DNA from: Streptomyces sp. R41
GTDB lineage: Bacteria; Actinomycetota; Actinomycetes; Streptomycetales; Streptomycetaceae
Direction: 5' to 3'
DNA: 64,000 nt
Assembly: GCF_041053055.1 (NCBI RefSeq)
Contig: NZ_CP163443.1
Coordinates: 4,447,001-4,511,000 of the forward strand
Of the stretch, positions 17,956-26,661 are shown piece by piece. The translations under genes were made by a program, and so were the position numbers. Under the pieces are notes generated by a model. That model saw only the letters and a list, made by a program, of their open reading frames with translations, ran no database searches and was not told the origin of the DNA. Numbering within the stretch: position 1 is the first letter of the stretch; every line of letters begins with the position of its first letter.

Positions 17956-18816
17956 CTACTCCACGAACAGGCCCCTGGCGGCAGCCCGCGTGTCGAACTC
18001 CTCCAGCCGGGCCTGCGCGTCCGGCAGGTCGTCGCACATCGCTTCCAGGAGGACGCGGCCCAGCAGCATCGGGGCGCAGGCCGTGTCGAAGGCGAGGCCG
18101 GTGCCGACGGCGGCGGGAAGCAGCAGGTCCGACACCTTCGCCACCGGCGCGAAGGCGGAGTCGGCGACCGTGACGACGGTCAGCCCGGCCTCCTTCGCGT
18201 AGCCGAGGGAGTCGACGACCTCGCGCGGATGCCGGGGCAGCGCGAAGCACAGCAGTGCCGTCGCCCCGGCCCTGACCGCCGCGTCGATGCGGTCGTGGAG
18301 CATCGTGCCGCCCTCGTGCAGCAGCCGTACGTCGGGGTGGACCTTGGCGGCGAAGTACGCGAAGCCGTACGCCTGGGAGGCGGCGGCCCGCAGGCCGAGG
18401 ACGGGGAGCGGGCGGGAGGCGGCGAGCAGGCGGCCCGCCTTCGCGACCGGGCGCGGGTCGGCGAGCACCTCCGCGAGATGCTTCAGGTTCTCGATCTCGG
18501 CCTCGACGGCCTGCTGGTACTCGTTGTACGACCCCGAGTCCACCGTCTGCTCCGCCGGCGCGACCTCGCGCAGGTGCCTGCGCAGCGCGGGGTAGCCGTC
18601 GAAGCCGAGCGCGACCGCGAAGCGGGTCACCGACGGCTGGCTGACCCCGGCCAGCTCGGCCAGCTCGACGCTGGACAGGAACGGTACGTCGGCGGCGCTG
18701 CGCACCATGCTGTGCGCGATGCGCCGCTGGGTCGGCGTCAGCCGGTGCCCCTCGAAGAGCGCCTGCAGCCGTGTGGCAGGACTGTCCGTCACGTTCATAT
18801 CCCTGTCCACGCTCAT
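17956..18816 (-). CDS. MurR/RpiR-family transcriptional regulator
   Basis: 286 residues: N-terminal HTH_6 domain (LTPTQRRIAHSM, SSVELAELAGVSQPSVTRFAVALGFDGYPALRRHL) and a C-terminal SIS domain (~120-270; LGLRAAASQAYGFAYFAAKV, HDRIDAAVRAGATALLCFALPRHPREVVD). RpiR proteins sense phosphosugars or other small ligands. The ATG overlaps the stop of the lyase gene (18813-18816), so regulator and lyase are made together, and a divergent transporter operon lies beyond. It probably controls the locus; the 20483-20502 palindrome is a candidate target. Confidence 0.88.
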   Translation of the reverse strand: MSVDRDMNVTDSPATRLQALFEGHRLTPTQRRIAHSMVRSAADVPFLSSVELAELAGVSQPSVTRFAVALGFDGYPALRRHLREVAPAEQTVDSGSYNEYQQAVEAEIENLKHLAEVLADPRPVAKAGRLLAASRPLPVLGLRAAASQAYGFAYFAAKVHPDVRLLHEGGTMLHDRIDAAVRAGATALLCFALPRHPREVVDSLGYAKEAGLTVVTVADSAFAPVAKVSDLLLPAAVGTGLAFDTACAPMLLGRVLLEAMCDDLPDAQARLEEFDTRAAARGLFVE

Positions 18817-20378
18817 GACGTGTTCCCCCTCCAGATCTCCGTGAATCGGTCCAGCACTGCGGCCGCCGCCGTCACATCGTCCGTGAGCGGCCGGTCGGCC
18901 TGGTCCGGTTCGAGCACCGACTCGGCCAGCTCCAGCGCGTGGCCCACCGGCAGCTCCGGCTCGGGCCGCAGGTCGCGCTGGCGCAGCGCCCGTACGGCGG
19001 CGACCAGTTCACAGCCGACGACGAGACGGTACGCACCGCACGCCCGCAGTGTCTGACGTGCCGCGAGCGAGGCGAAGCTCGCCTGCTCCTCGACGCCCCG
19101 GGAGAGTACAGCGTGCCCGAGCGAGGCGGGCGCGGAGAAGGCCCGCAGGTCGCCCAGGGCGGCCCCGGCGGCGTACTCCAGGATCATCACGCCGGAGGAC
19201 GCGGGCTCGTGGTCGGCGAGGAAGGGGCGCAGCCGGGTGTAGGCGGGCTCGTTCAGGGTGGAGAGCCGGGAGGTCGACAGGCGGGCGACCTGGGTGACGG
19301 CGAGCCTGAAGTGGTCGAGGGCGAGGGCGAGTTGGGCCTGGTAGAAGCCGCCGTGGTGGTACGCGGCCATGTCCTCGGGTGAGATGAGGGGGTTCTCGGC
19401 GGCGGCGTTGATCTCCACCGTGAGGACCGCCTCCAGCGCGTCCGCCGCGTCGTGCGCGGGTCCATGGATCTGCGGGACGCACCGGAAGCCGTACGGGTCC
19501 TGGATCCTGCCGAGCGGCGGCGTCGGCCGGTCGGCCGCACCGATCAACTCCCGCATCCGCCGGGCCACTTCGACCGACCCGTGGTGCGGGCGGGCGGCGT
19601 GCACGGGCGCAGCGTACGCCTCGTGCGACCCGTCGACGGCCAGCAGCGACAGCGCGGCCACGACCTGGGTGGCCCCGATCAGCCCGCGCAGCTCGTGCAG
19701 CGCGAGCGCGGCCTGTCCGAGCGTGAGCGCGTTGCTGCTGATGAGCGCGAGGGCGTCGTTGTTGTCCAGGGGCTGGGGAGCGGGGGCGAGATCCTGCGGG
19801 GAGCGCCCGCCCTCCAGGACGAGGTCCTCGATGGAGTGTCCGCCCTCCGGCCGCCGCCAGGGATGCTCGCCCACCAGCGCGAGCCCCAGCTGCGCGAGCG
19901 CCGCAATGTCGCCCGTACCCACGGACCCGAACTCGTTCACGACGGGATACGCGCCGCTCTCCAGCGCCTCGCACAGCGCCGTGACGACGGTGGGCCGCAG
20001 CCCCGCTCCGCCGGCCAGGAGCTGGTTGGCGCGGACGGCGAGCATGGCGCGGACCTGGCGGGCGGGGAGTTCCTCGCCGATGGCGCCGGCGTGGCTGCGC
20101 AGCAGGCGCAGGCCGTGCTCGGCGGCGGCCTCGGTCGGCACGTCCTCGTTCCGGTTGGCGCCGACGCCGGTGGAGCGGCCGTAGACGCGGCCGGTCGCGG
20201 CGATCTGCCGGGCCGCGTCCCAGGACTCCTCGACCCGCTTCATCGCCTCGGTGCCGGGCACCGGCCGCGCGGCCCCGTCGGCGAGGCGGACGATGTCGTC
20301 CACGCCGGTGCCGACACCGTCCAGCACCACGAGGCCCGCCGACACCGCACTCGGCGTATCCACATCCTGAGACGACAT
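18813..20378 (-). CDS. Aromatic-amino-acid-lyase family protein lacking the MIO tripeptide
   Basis: 521 residues, fold and length of histidine/phenylalanine ammonia-lyase. Conserved: YGRSTGVGAN (catalytic Tyr loop), LRLLRSHAG (His), IQDPYGFRCVPQIHGP (Tyr/Arg), AAENPLIS and VEEQASF (Glu). Missing: where MIO enzymes have GSVGASGD, this one has GSVGTGD, one residue short and without Ala-Ser-Gly; the MIO-contacting LNGT is changed to ISSN. It therefore should not make the electrophilic MIO group and is unlikely to be HutH. Known MIO-less relatives eliminate better leaving groups (ergothionase releases trimethylamine; from memory). The divergent betaine transporter supports a quaternary-amine substrate. 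Confidence 0.85.
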   Translation of the reverse strand: MSSQDVDTPSAVSAGLVVLDGVGTGVDDIVRLADGAARPVPGTEAMKRVEESWDAARQIAATGRVYGRSTGVGANRNEDVPTEAAAEHGLRLLRSHAGAIGEELPARQVRAMLAVRANQLLAGGAGLRPTVVTALCEALESGAYPVVNEFGSVGTGDIAALAQLGLALVGEHPWRRPEGGHSIEDLVLEGGRSPQDLAPAPQPLDNNDALALISSNALTLGQAALALHELRGLIGATQVVAALSLLAVDGSHEAYAAPVHAARPHHGSVEVARRMRELIGAADRPTPPLGRIQDPYGFRCVPQIHGPAHDAADALEAVLTVEINAAAENPLISPEDMAAYHHGGFYQAQLALALDHFRLAVTQVARLSTSRLSTLNEPAYTRLRPFLADHEPASSGVMILEYAAGAALGDLRAFSAPASLGHAVLSRGVEEQASFASLAARQTLRACGAYRLVVGCELVAAVRALRQRDLRPEPELPVGHALELAESVLEPDQADRPLTDDVTAAAAVLDRFTEIWRGNTS

Positions 20379-20482
20379 AACGCCCAGACTCCCCTCAATA
20401 CGGACATTGGATCTTGCCTGGTGGTCATAAGTAACGAGCGATTAACGCGGGACCGTTGACAACCTATTCAGGTACAGAGAAC

Positions 20483-20502
20483 TCTGCATGACGATATGCA
20501 GA
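20483..20502. promoter_or_regulatory. Perfect 7-6-7 palindrome, candidate operator of the lyase/transporter locus
   Basis: TCTGCAT and ATGCAGA flank GACGAT. It lies 18 bp before the transporter ATPase start in the 142-bp divergent gap. A TTGACA hexamer occurs at 20456-20461, so the palindrome falls where a repressor could block transcription from that promoter. The RpiR regulator at 17956-18816 is the obvious candidate binder; this is inference. Confidence 0.5.
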
Positions 20503-20520
20503 CCGGGCAAGGGACACCTC

Positions 20521-21564
20521 ATGATCCAGTTCGACACGGTCCACAAGCGCTTCCCCAACGGCACCACCGCAGTCCACGACCTCTCCCTGGAGATGCCGGA
20601 GGGCGGTGTGACCGTCCTCGTCGGATCTTCCGGTTGCGGTAAGACGACCACCCTTCGGATGATCAACCGGATGGTCGATCCGACCTCCGGAACCATCCGC
20701 GTCGGCGGCAAGGACGTCCTGGAGCAGGACGCCGCCGAGCTGCGCCGGTCCATCGGTTACGTCATCCAGCAGTCGGGGCTCTTCCCGCACCGCACGGTGC
20801 TCGACAACATCGCCACCGTGCCGCTGCTCCTCGGCTGGGGCCGCAAGAAGGCGCGGGCCAGGGCGGCCGAGCTCCTGGAGACCGTCGGCCTCGCCGCCGA
20901 CGCGGGCAAGCGGTACCCGCACCAGCTCTCCGGCGGGCAGCAGCAGCGCGTCGGCGTCGCCCGCGCGCTCGCAGCCGACCCGCCCGTCCTGCTCATGGAC
21001 GAGCCCTTCGGCGCGGTCGACCCGGTCGTGCGCACCCAGCTCCAGGACGAACTGCTGCGGCTCCAGAAGGAGTTGAGCAAGACCATCGTCTTCGTCACGC
21101 ACGACATCGACGAGGCGGTCCGGCTGGGCGACCAGATCGCGATCTTCCGCACGGGCGGCCATCTGGTGCAGTGCGCGACGCCCGCGGAGCTGCTGGCCCA
21201 CCCGGCGGACGACTTCGTGGCGGACTTCCTCGGCGCCGAGCGCGGCCTCAAGCTGCTCTCGCTGAAGTCCCTCGCGGATCTGCCGCAGGGCCCGGCCCCG
21301 GAGGGCGGCGCCTGGACCCTCGTACTCGACGAGGCCCGCAAGCCGCTGCACTGGGCGTCGAAGTCCTCGACGAGCACAGAACTCCCGGTACGGCCGCTGA
21401 GGGACACCGACTCCCTGCTGGCGGCCCTCAACGAGTCGATCGCCTCGCCCACCGGCCTGATAGCCCGCGTCGACGCGGCCGGAGTGCTCACCGGAGTCTC
21501 GTCGCGGGACGACATCCACGAGCACGCGGGCCGCGCCCACACGGAAGCGAGCGTGCCCGCATGA
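20521..21564 (+). CDS. ABC transporter ATPase, quaternary-ammonium (OpuA/OpuC) type
   Basis: 347 residues from ATG 20521, preceded by AAGGGA; the ATG at 20488 lies inside the palindrome and is unlikely. Walker A GSSGCGKTT, Q-loop QQSGLF, signature LSGGQQQR, Walker B VLLMDEPFGAVDP and H-loop THD are intact. The last ~80 residues form a weak CBS-like regulatory region, as in glycine-betaine transporter ATPases. Energises uptake through the two permeases that follow; its stop overlaps the next start (ATGA). Confidence 0.9.
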   Translation: MIQFDTVHKRFPNGTTAVHDLSLEMPEGGVTVLVGSSGCGKTTTLRMINRMVDPTSGTIRVGGKDVLEQDAAELRRSIGYVIQQSGLFPHRTVLDNIATVPLLLGWGRKKARARAAELLETVGLAADAGKRYPHQLSGGQQQRVGVARALAADPPVLLMDEPFGAVDPVVRTQLQDELLRLQKELSKTIVFVTHDIDEAVRLGDQIAIFRTGGHLVQCATPAELLAHPADDFVADFLGAERGLKLLSLKSLADLPQGPAPEGGAWTLVLDEARKPLHWASKSSTSTELPVRPLRDTDSLLAALNESIASPTGLIARVDAAGVLTGVSSRDDIHEHAGRAHTEASVPA

Positions 21565-22202
21565 CCATCGACTGGTCGTGGATAGGCGACCACACGGACG
21601 ACCTCACCACGCTCACCTTCTCCCACCTCCAGGCCGCCCTCGCGGCAGTCTTCTTCGGCCTGCTGATCTCCCTCCCGCTGGCCGTCGTCGCCCACCGGGT
21701 CCGCCCCCTGCGCGGCTTCCTGCTCGGCCTCTCGAACGTCCTGTTCACGATCCCGTCGATCGCGATCTTCGTCCTCCTGCTGCCGGTGTCCGGCCTGACC
21801 CGCACCACCACGGTCATCGGCCTGACGATCTACTCCCTGGTCGTCCTCCTGCGGAACACGGTCGAGGGCCTCGACTCGGTCCCGGCCAAGACGAAGGAAG
21901 CCGCGAAGGCGATGGGCACGCGCCCCCTGCGCACCCTCCTGACCGTCGAACTCCCCCTCGCCCTCCCGGTGATCATGGCGGGAGTCCGGATCGCGACGGT
22001 CATGTCGATCTCCCTGGTCTCCGTGGCGACCTACATCGGCGACGGCGGCCTCGGCCAGCTCTTCACCGACGGCTTCCAGCGCAACTTCCCGACCCCGGTC
22101 ATCGCCGGCGTCGTACTGACCCTGCTCCTTGCCCTGGTCGCGGACGCGCTGCTGGTCGCGATCCAGTACGTACTCACCCCGTGGACGAGGCGGCGAGCCT
22201 GA
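21561..22202 (+). CDS. ABC transporter permease (OpuCB/EgtU-type) 1
   Basis: 213 residues with five to six membrane helices and the coupling-helix motif EAAKAMGTRPLRTLLTVELPLALPVIMAG typical of binding-protein-dependent permeases. Pairs with the next permease as a heterodimer; ATP is supplied by the preceding gene. Overlaps upstream by 4 bp and downstream by 1 bp, so the operon is tightly coupled. Confidence 0.9.
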   Translation: MTIDWSWIGDHTDDLTTLTFSHLQAALAAVFFGLLISLPLAVVAHRVRPLRGFLLGLSNVLFTIPSIAIFVLLLPVSGLTRTTTVIGLTIYSLVVLLRNTVEGLDSVPAKTKEAAKAMGTRPLRTLLTVELPLALPVIMAGVRIATVMSISLVSVATYIGDGGLGQLFTDGFQRNFPTPVIAGVVLTLLLALVADALLVAIQYVLTPWTRRRA

Positions 22203-22873
22203 TGTACGAACTCTTCAAGAACCTCGGCAGCTGGCTGATCAGCGGCGACCAGTGGTCCGGCACGGACGGCATAGCGCACCGCATGGCCGAGCACCTGGAG
22301 TACTCCCTCTTCGCCACGCTCATAGCGGCCGCCATCGCGCTCCCGCTGGGCCTGCTGATCGGCCACACCGGCAAGGGCGCGTTCCTGGCCATCAACCTCT
22401 CGTCCTTCGGCCGCGCGCTCCCCACGGTCGGCCTGGTGGTCCTGGTCTTCCTGGTCAGCGGCCTGTCCCTGTGGTCGGTGTACGTGGCCCTCGTCGTCCT
22501 CGCCGTACCGGCCATCGTCACCAACACGTACGCGGGCATGAGCGCGGTGGACCCGGAGGTGAAGGACGCGGCGCGAGGCCAGGGCATGCGAGGCCATCAG
22601 GTCCTCTTCCAGGTGGAGATCCCGCTGGCCCTCCCCTTGATCATGACGGGCCTGCGCCTCTCCCTGATCCAGGTGGTGTCCACCGCCACGATCGCCGCGT
22701 ACGTCAGCTTCGGCGGCCTCGGCCGGTACGTCTTCGACGGCCTGGCCCAGCGCGACCTCGTCCAGGTCCTCGGCGGCGCGGCCCTCGTCGCGATCGTCGC
22801 CGTCGTACTCGACCTGGCGCTGGCCGGACTCCAGCGCTATCTGTTCCGCCACCGCCGTACCGCAGCCCACTGA
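22202..22873 (+). CDS. ABC transporter permease (OpuCD-type) 2
   Basis: 223 residues, same family as its neighbour (about 30-40 percent similar by eye). Contains GHTGKGAFLAINLSSFGRALPTVGL, and the EAA-type loop DAARGQGMRGHQVLFQVEIPLALPLIMTGL. The start is the TGATG junction with the first permease. Having two distinct permeases of this type is usual in quaternary-ammonium transporters. Confidence 0.9.
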   Translation: MYELFKNLGSWLISGDQWSGTDGIAHRMAEHLEYSLFATLIAAAIALPLGLLIGHTGKGAFLAINLSSFGRALPTVGLVVLVFLVSGLSLWSVYVALVVLAVPAIVTNTYAGMSAVDPEVKDAARGQGMRGHQVLFQVEIPLALPLIMTGLRLSLIQVVSTATIAAYVSFGGLGRYVFDGLAQRDLVQVLGGAALVAIVAVVLDLALAGLQRYLFRHRRTAAH

Positions 22874-22887
22874 GGAGCCGAAGAACC

Positions 22888-23820
22888 ATGAACCGTAGGA
22901 CTCTGCTCGGCGGCCTCTTCGCCGCCGCCTCCGTCCCCGCCCTCGCCGCCTGCGGCAGCGGCATCACCTCGCTCGACGGCTCCGGCAACGCGGGCAGCGG
23001 CGGCTCCGGATCGAGCGCCGGCGGCGTGACCATCGGCACCGCCAACTTCTCCGAGAACCAGATACTCGGCTACCTGTACGCGGGCGTGCTGGGGGCCGCG
23101 GGAGTCAAGACGAAGGTCCGCCCCAACCTCGGCTCGCGCGAGATCGTCGTCCCCGCGCTCAAGAGCGGCGACATCGACCTGCTCCCCGAGTACCAGGGCA
23201 GCCTCCTCCTCTACCTGGACGAGAAGGCCACGGACACCGAGGCGGGCGCGATGCAGAACACGCTGACCACCGTCCTCCCCAGCGGCCTCGAAGTCCTCCC
23301 GTACGCGGCGGCCGAGGACCGCGACAGCTTCGCCGTCACCAAGGAGACCGCCGACAAGTACGGCCTCACCTCCCTCGCCGACCTGCGCAAGGCCAACGGC
23401 AAGCTGATCCTCGGCGCCGCGGCCGAGATGAAGAAGCGTGTCGTCGGCGTCGTGGGCCTCAAGGACCGCTACGGCGTGGAGTTCAAGGAGTTCAAGTCCC
23501 TCGACTCCTCCGGCCCCCTGGTCAAGGGCGCCCTGAAGAAGGGCGACATCGACGTGGCCAACGTCTTCACCACGGACGTGGACGTCATCGAGAACGGCTG
23601 GGTGGTCCTGACGGACCCCCTGAACCTGATCCCGTCCCAGCACATCGTCCCCCTCATCGCCTCCCGCAAGGCCGACGCCAAGGTCCGCAAGGCCCTCGCG
23701 ACCCTCGGCAACGTCCTCACCTCCGAGGAACTCACCAAGCTCAACCGCCTGGTGGACAAGGACAAGAAGGACCCGGACGAGGTCGCGAACGCCTGGCTGA
23801 AGGGGAAGAAGCTGGCGTGA
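22888..23820 (+). CDS. Substrate-binding lipoprotein of a quaternary-ammonium ABC transporter
   Basis: 310 residues. Signal peptide MNRRTLLGGLFAAASVPALAACG has a twin-arginine start and the lipobox LAAC, so it is probably a Tat-exported lipoprotein; a Ser/Gly linker follows. OpuAC/ProX-type fold: VTIGTANFSENQILGYLYAG, GSREIVVPALKSGDIDLLPEYQG, and the hinge LVKGALKKGDIDVANVFTTD. Ligands of this family include glycine betaine, choline, carnitine and, in EgtUV-type systems, ergothioneine. The specific ligand cannot be read directly. Start supported by GAGGAG. Confidence 0.9.
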   Translation: MNRRTLLGGLFAAASVPALAACGSGITSLDGSGNAGSGGSGSSAGGVTIGTANFSENQILGYLYAGVLGAAGVKTKVRPNLGSREIVVPALKSGDIDLLPEYQGSLLLYLDEKATDTEAGAMQNTLTTVLPSGLEVLPYAAAEDRDSFAVTKETADKYGLTSLADLRKANGKLILGAAAEMKKRVVGVVGLKDRYGVEFKEFKSLDSSGPLVKGALKKGDIDVANVFTTDVDVIENGWVVLTDPLNLIPSQHIVPLIASRKADAKVRKALATLGNVLTSEELTKLNRLVDKDKKDPDEVANAWLKGKKLA

Positions 23821-23823
23821 GGG

Positions 23824-23890
23824 TTGAACTGCCGGGCGGTTCAAGGTGTTTCAGCCCGTCCGGCATTTCTTCGAGGACGAGACCGCCGGC
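23824..23890 (+). terminator. Hairpin plus copy of a dispersed streptomycete repeat
   Basis: A short stem (23824-23844, GAAC...GTTC core) follows the binding-protein stop. Next comes a copy of a dispersed element whose core TTTCAGCCCGTCCGGC (from about 23855) continues into CGAGGACGAG; the same core recurs at 35301-35331. Confidence 0.5.
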
Positions 23891-23952
23891 CCACGACGGC
23901 TCGCAACAACAAGCGCACGCTGCACGGGACTTCGGGGACGGCGCCGAGGGAG

Positions 23953-24303
23953 TCATCGGCCCGGCGCCATCACCGCCCTGAGCTCCGCCGCTGTCTTCTT
24001 CGCGTCGTAGTCGGCCGCAACGCCGTCCACGAACAACAAGTTGCCCTCGATGTGGTCTTTGCGCAGCGGCAGGATCTCCTGATACGCGGGGGACGCGTAC
24101 CACGCCTTGATGCTGTCCATGTCGGGGAACTCGACGACGACGATGTCACCCGGCCATTCCCCCTCCACCACTTCGGCCCGGGCGCCATGAACGAGGAACC
24201 GGCCGCCGAACGCGGCGAAGGTGTCCTGGACCTGTTCGATGTAGGTCAGGATGTCCTCGTTCAGGCCGGTCGGGAACAGGTTGCATATCGCGTACGCGGA
24301 CAT
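23953..24303 (-). CDS. DUF1330 family protein
   Basis: 116 residues from ATG 24303, chosen because AAGGAGGGCTC directly precedes it. Dimeric ferredoxin-like alpha/beta-barrel pattern: FGGRFLVHGARAEVVEGEWPG, VVVEFPDMDSIKAWYASPAYQ, and the C-terminal helix region. DUF1330 proteins are small, cofactor-free and mostly uncharacterised. Transcribed toward the transporter operon, so the two converge. No clear functional link to neighbours. Confidence 0.8.
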   Translation of the reverse strand: MSAYAICNLFPTGLNEDILTYIEQVQDTFAAFGGRFLVHGARAEVVEGEWPGDIVVVEFPDMDSIKAWYASPAYQEILPLRKDHIEGNLLFVDGVAADYDAKKTAAELRAVMAPGR

Positions 24304-24497
24304 GAGCCCTCCTTCGGTGGGTGACACCCCGGCGGTCGGCGATGCCGAGCGGTTGCCATGAAGCCTGCCGTACCGCGGGAGCGCGGTCGATTACCTCCGG
24401 GGTAAGCCCTGCCACGCGGACAGACCTCGACCGCCTTCACTCCCGCCCGCTGCGGACAGGGGGCCGATCCGGGCGTAACCGTCACGGAAGCACGGCC

Positions 24498-25502
24498 CTA
24501 CACCCGCACCGCCGACCCCCGCTCACTCATCCGGGGCGCGCAAAGAATCCGCTTCTTCCGCACCCGCTTCCCCTCGATCGCCGCGACGGTCAGTCGGGCC
24601 GCCTCCGCGGCGATCTCGGCGAGCCCCCAGTCGACGGTGGTCAGCGGCGGCGTGAGGACGCGTGAGACGGGGTGATCGTCGAAGCCGACCACGGAGACGT
24701 CGCGGCCGACTTCGAGCGATGCCTCGGCCGCGGCCGCGTACACCCCGTACGCGAGGGAGTCGGAGAAGCAGAAGACGGCGGTCGCGGGGCGCGCGCCGTC
24801 CAGGACGCGCCGTGCCACCACCGTCGCCTCGCCCAGCTCCTGAGGGCAGGGGACCAGTTCGGCCCGCAGGCCGAGGCGGTCGGCGGCCTCGCGGACATAT
24901 ACGTCGGCGGGGCGGTCCGGCGTACTCGGGCGGGTCGGGGTCAGTACGGTCACCCGGCGGTGACCGAGGCCGTGCAGGTACTCCAGTACGGCGTCGATGC
25001 CGGCCCTGTTGTCGAAGATGACCTGTCCGGCGGTGCGGGCGGCACTGAGCGAGTCGCCGACGGCCACCACCGGCAGCGCGTCGGCGATCGCGGCCCAGCC
25101 CTCGGCCGAGGGGTTGACGGGAGACACCAGCAGCGCGTCGACGCGCTGGTCGCGCAGCTGCTTGGCGAGGGCCAGCTCGCGGTCGGGGTCGCCGCCCGCG
25201 TCAAGGATCAGCGCGTAGCGGTCGCCGGCAAGGAGTTCCCGGCCAATAGCGGCCATGAGCTGCTGCTGCCACAGGTCCTGGAGGTCGCCCGCGAGGACGC
25301 CGACCATGCTGGTGCGGCCGCTGGCGAGGGCGCGCGCGATGGGGTCGGCCTCGTAGCCGAGCTCGGCGGCGGCCTTGCGTACCCGCTCCTCGGTCTCCTT
25401 CGAGACATGCTTGCCGCGCAGGGCATAGGAGACGGCGGCGGTGGAGAGGCCCGTGGCCTCGGCCACCTCCCGGAGGGTGGTGCGCTTGTTGGGCCTGGCC
25501 AT
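24498..25502 (-). CDS. LacI-family transcriptional regulator
   Basis: 334 residues from ATG 25502. N-terminal HTH TTLREVAEATGLSTAAVSYALRG with hinge helix YEADPIARALASGR, then a periplasmic-binding-like effector domain (VGVLAGDLQDLWQQQL, VDALLVSPVNPSAEGW, VFCFSDSLAYGVY, VVGFDDHPVSRVLTPPLTTV). Divergent from an amidohydrolase operon; the shared gap has strong GTTAACCGC repeats, its probable operator. Likely a repressor relieved by a catabolic substrate. Confidence 0.9.
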   Translation of the reverse strand: MARPNKRTTLREVAEATGLSTAAVSYALRGKHVSKETEERVRKAAAELGYEADPIARALASGRTSMVGVLAGDLQDLWQQQLMAAIGRELLAGDRYALILDAGGDPDRELALAKQLRDQRVDALLVSPVNPSAEGWAAIADALPVVAVGDSLSAARTAGQVIFDNRAGIDAVLEYLHGLGHRRVTVLTPTRPSTPDRPADVYVREAADRLGLRAELVPCPQELGEATVVARRVLDGARPATAVFCFSDSLAYGVYAAAAEASLEVGRDVSVVGFDDHPVSRVLTPPLTTVDWGLAEIAAEAARLTVAAIEGKRVRKKRILCAPRMSERGSAVRV

Positions 25503-25570
25503 GCCGGGAAGCCTACCGGGCCCCGTCCGCATTGTGGGCATGCGGCGCCGTCCGCTCCAGGGGCGCACGG

Positions 25571-25601
25571 TTGACAGAGGGGCTTGTTAACCGCTTAAGT
25601 T
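25571..25601 (+). promoter_or_regulatory. Candidate promoter of the amidohydrolase operon
   Basis: TTGACA at 25571-25576 and TAAGTT at 25596-25601 with a 19-base spacer. The -10 element lies inside the palindromic operator array, which suits repression by the divergent LacI protein. Confidence 0.5.
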
Positions 25602-25625
25602 AACCGCATAAGTGAAGCGGTTAAC
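25586..25625. promoter_or_regulatory. LacI-type operator array (three GTTAACCGC sites)
   Basis: GTTAACCGCTT at 25586-25596 is the exact inverted complement of AAGCGGTTAAC at 25615-25625, and a third direct copy GTTAACCGCAT lies between them at 25599-25609. The site is 84 bp from the LacI start and 100 bp from the amidohydrolase start. Confidence 0.7.
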
Positions 25626-25725
25626 CACACTCAGACCAGTCAGACCACCTTTCCCCTCAGACCACCTTTCCCCTCAGACCACCCCTCCCCGAAGATCGAG
25701 GACCCGAAGACCCGAGGACCGCCGC

Positions 25726-26616
25726 GTGCCCACCGACGTCCACCAGCACATCTGGCCGCCCGCCTTCATCGAGCTGCTGCGTGCCCGCACCACGCCGCCG
25801 TACCTCGACGGCTGGACCCTGCATCTGGAGGGCGAGCCGCCGTACGAGGTCGACCCGGCCGACCACGACATCGCGGCCCGCACCGAGCTGGCCCGCGCCG
25901 ACGGCCTCGACCTGGCCCTGGTCTCCCTGTCCAGCCCGCTGGGCATCGAGTACCTGGCGCCCGCCGAGGCCGGGGAACTCCTGACCGCCTTCCACGACGG
26001 CGCCCTCGCCCTCCCCGCACCTTTCGGCGCCTGGGCCTCGCCCTGTCTGACGGCACCGGACCCGGAGGCGGTCGCCCGCGAGCTGAGCCGCGGCTGCGTG
26101 GGGCTCCAACTCCCCGCCACGGCCCTGCTCGACGCGCCCGGCTGGGACCGCTGCGCCCCTCACCTCGACGTCCTCACCCGCCACGACAAGCCCCTCTTCA
26201 TCCACCCGGGCGCCGCGCCGCCCACCCCCGACGCCCCGCCGTGGTGGCCCGCCCTGGTCCCCTACCTGCACCAGATGCACGCGTCCTGGTTCGCCTTCCG
26301 CGCCTTCGGCCGCGCCCGGCACCCGCGCCTGCGCGTCTGTTTCGCCGCCCTCGCGGGCCTGGCCCCGCTGCACGGCGAACGGCTCGCGGCCCGTGGCGGA
26401 GGGCGCGGCGAGATCGACTTCGACGCCTTCTACGAGACGTCGTCCTACGGAACGCGCGCCGTGGACGCGCTCGTCCGGGCCGTCGGCATCGACGTGGTCG
26501 TCACCGGCAGCGACCGCCCCTACGCAACCCCCGTCATCCCCGACCTCGGCGCGGACGCCGCCGTCCACGCCCTGCGCACCGTCAACCCCGCCCGTCTGCT
26601 GCGCGGCCACGCCTGA
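25726..26616 (+). CDS. Amidohydrolase 2 family (TIM-barrel) protein
   Basis: 296 residues from GTG 25726, which has GAGGA upstream and places the metal motif DVHQHIWPP at residues 4-12, as usual for this family. Further motifs: KPLFIHPGAAP (metal His), an aromatic stretch and VVVTGSDRPYATP near the end (catalytic Asp region). Decarboxylases and lactone or imide hydrolases share this fold. First gene of a LacI-controlled operon with a cysteine-dioxygenase-like gene 45 bp downstream. Substrate unknown. Confidence 0.82.
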   Translation: MPTDVHQHIWPPAFIELLRARTTPPYLDGWTLHLEGEPPYEVDPADHDIAARTELARADGLDLALVSLSSPLGIEYLAPAEAGELLTAFHDGALALPAPFGAWASPCLTAPDPEAVARELSRGCVGLQLPATALLDAPGWDRCAPHLDVLTRHDKPLFIHPGAAPPTPDAPPWWPALVPYLHQMHASWFAFRAFGRARHPRLRVCFAALAGLAPLHGERLAARGGGRGEIDFDAFYETSSYGTRAVDALVRAVGIDVVVTGSDRPYATPVIPDLGADAAVHALRTVNPARLLRGHA

Positions 26617-26661
26617 GCCACGCCACGCGGCCGACACGACACGACACGAGAGGAGCCATCC

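Noticed and set aside
18813..20378. Annotation as canonical histidine ammonia-lyase (hutH)
   Set aside because: The MIO-forming Ala-Ser-Gly is absent and the gene is not in the hut operon.
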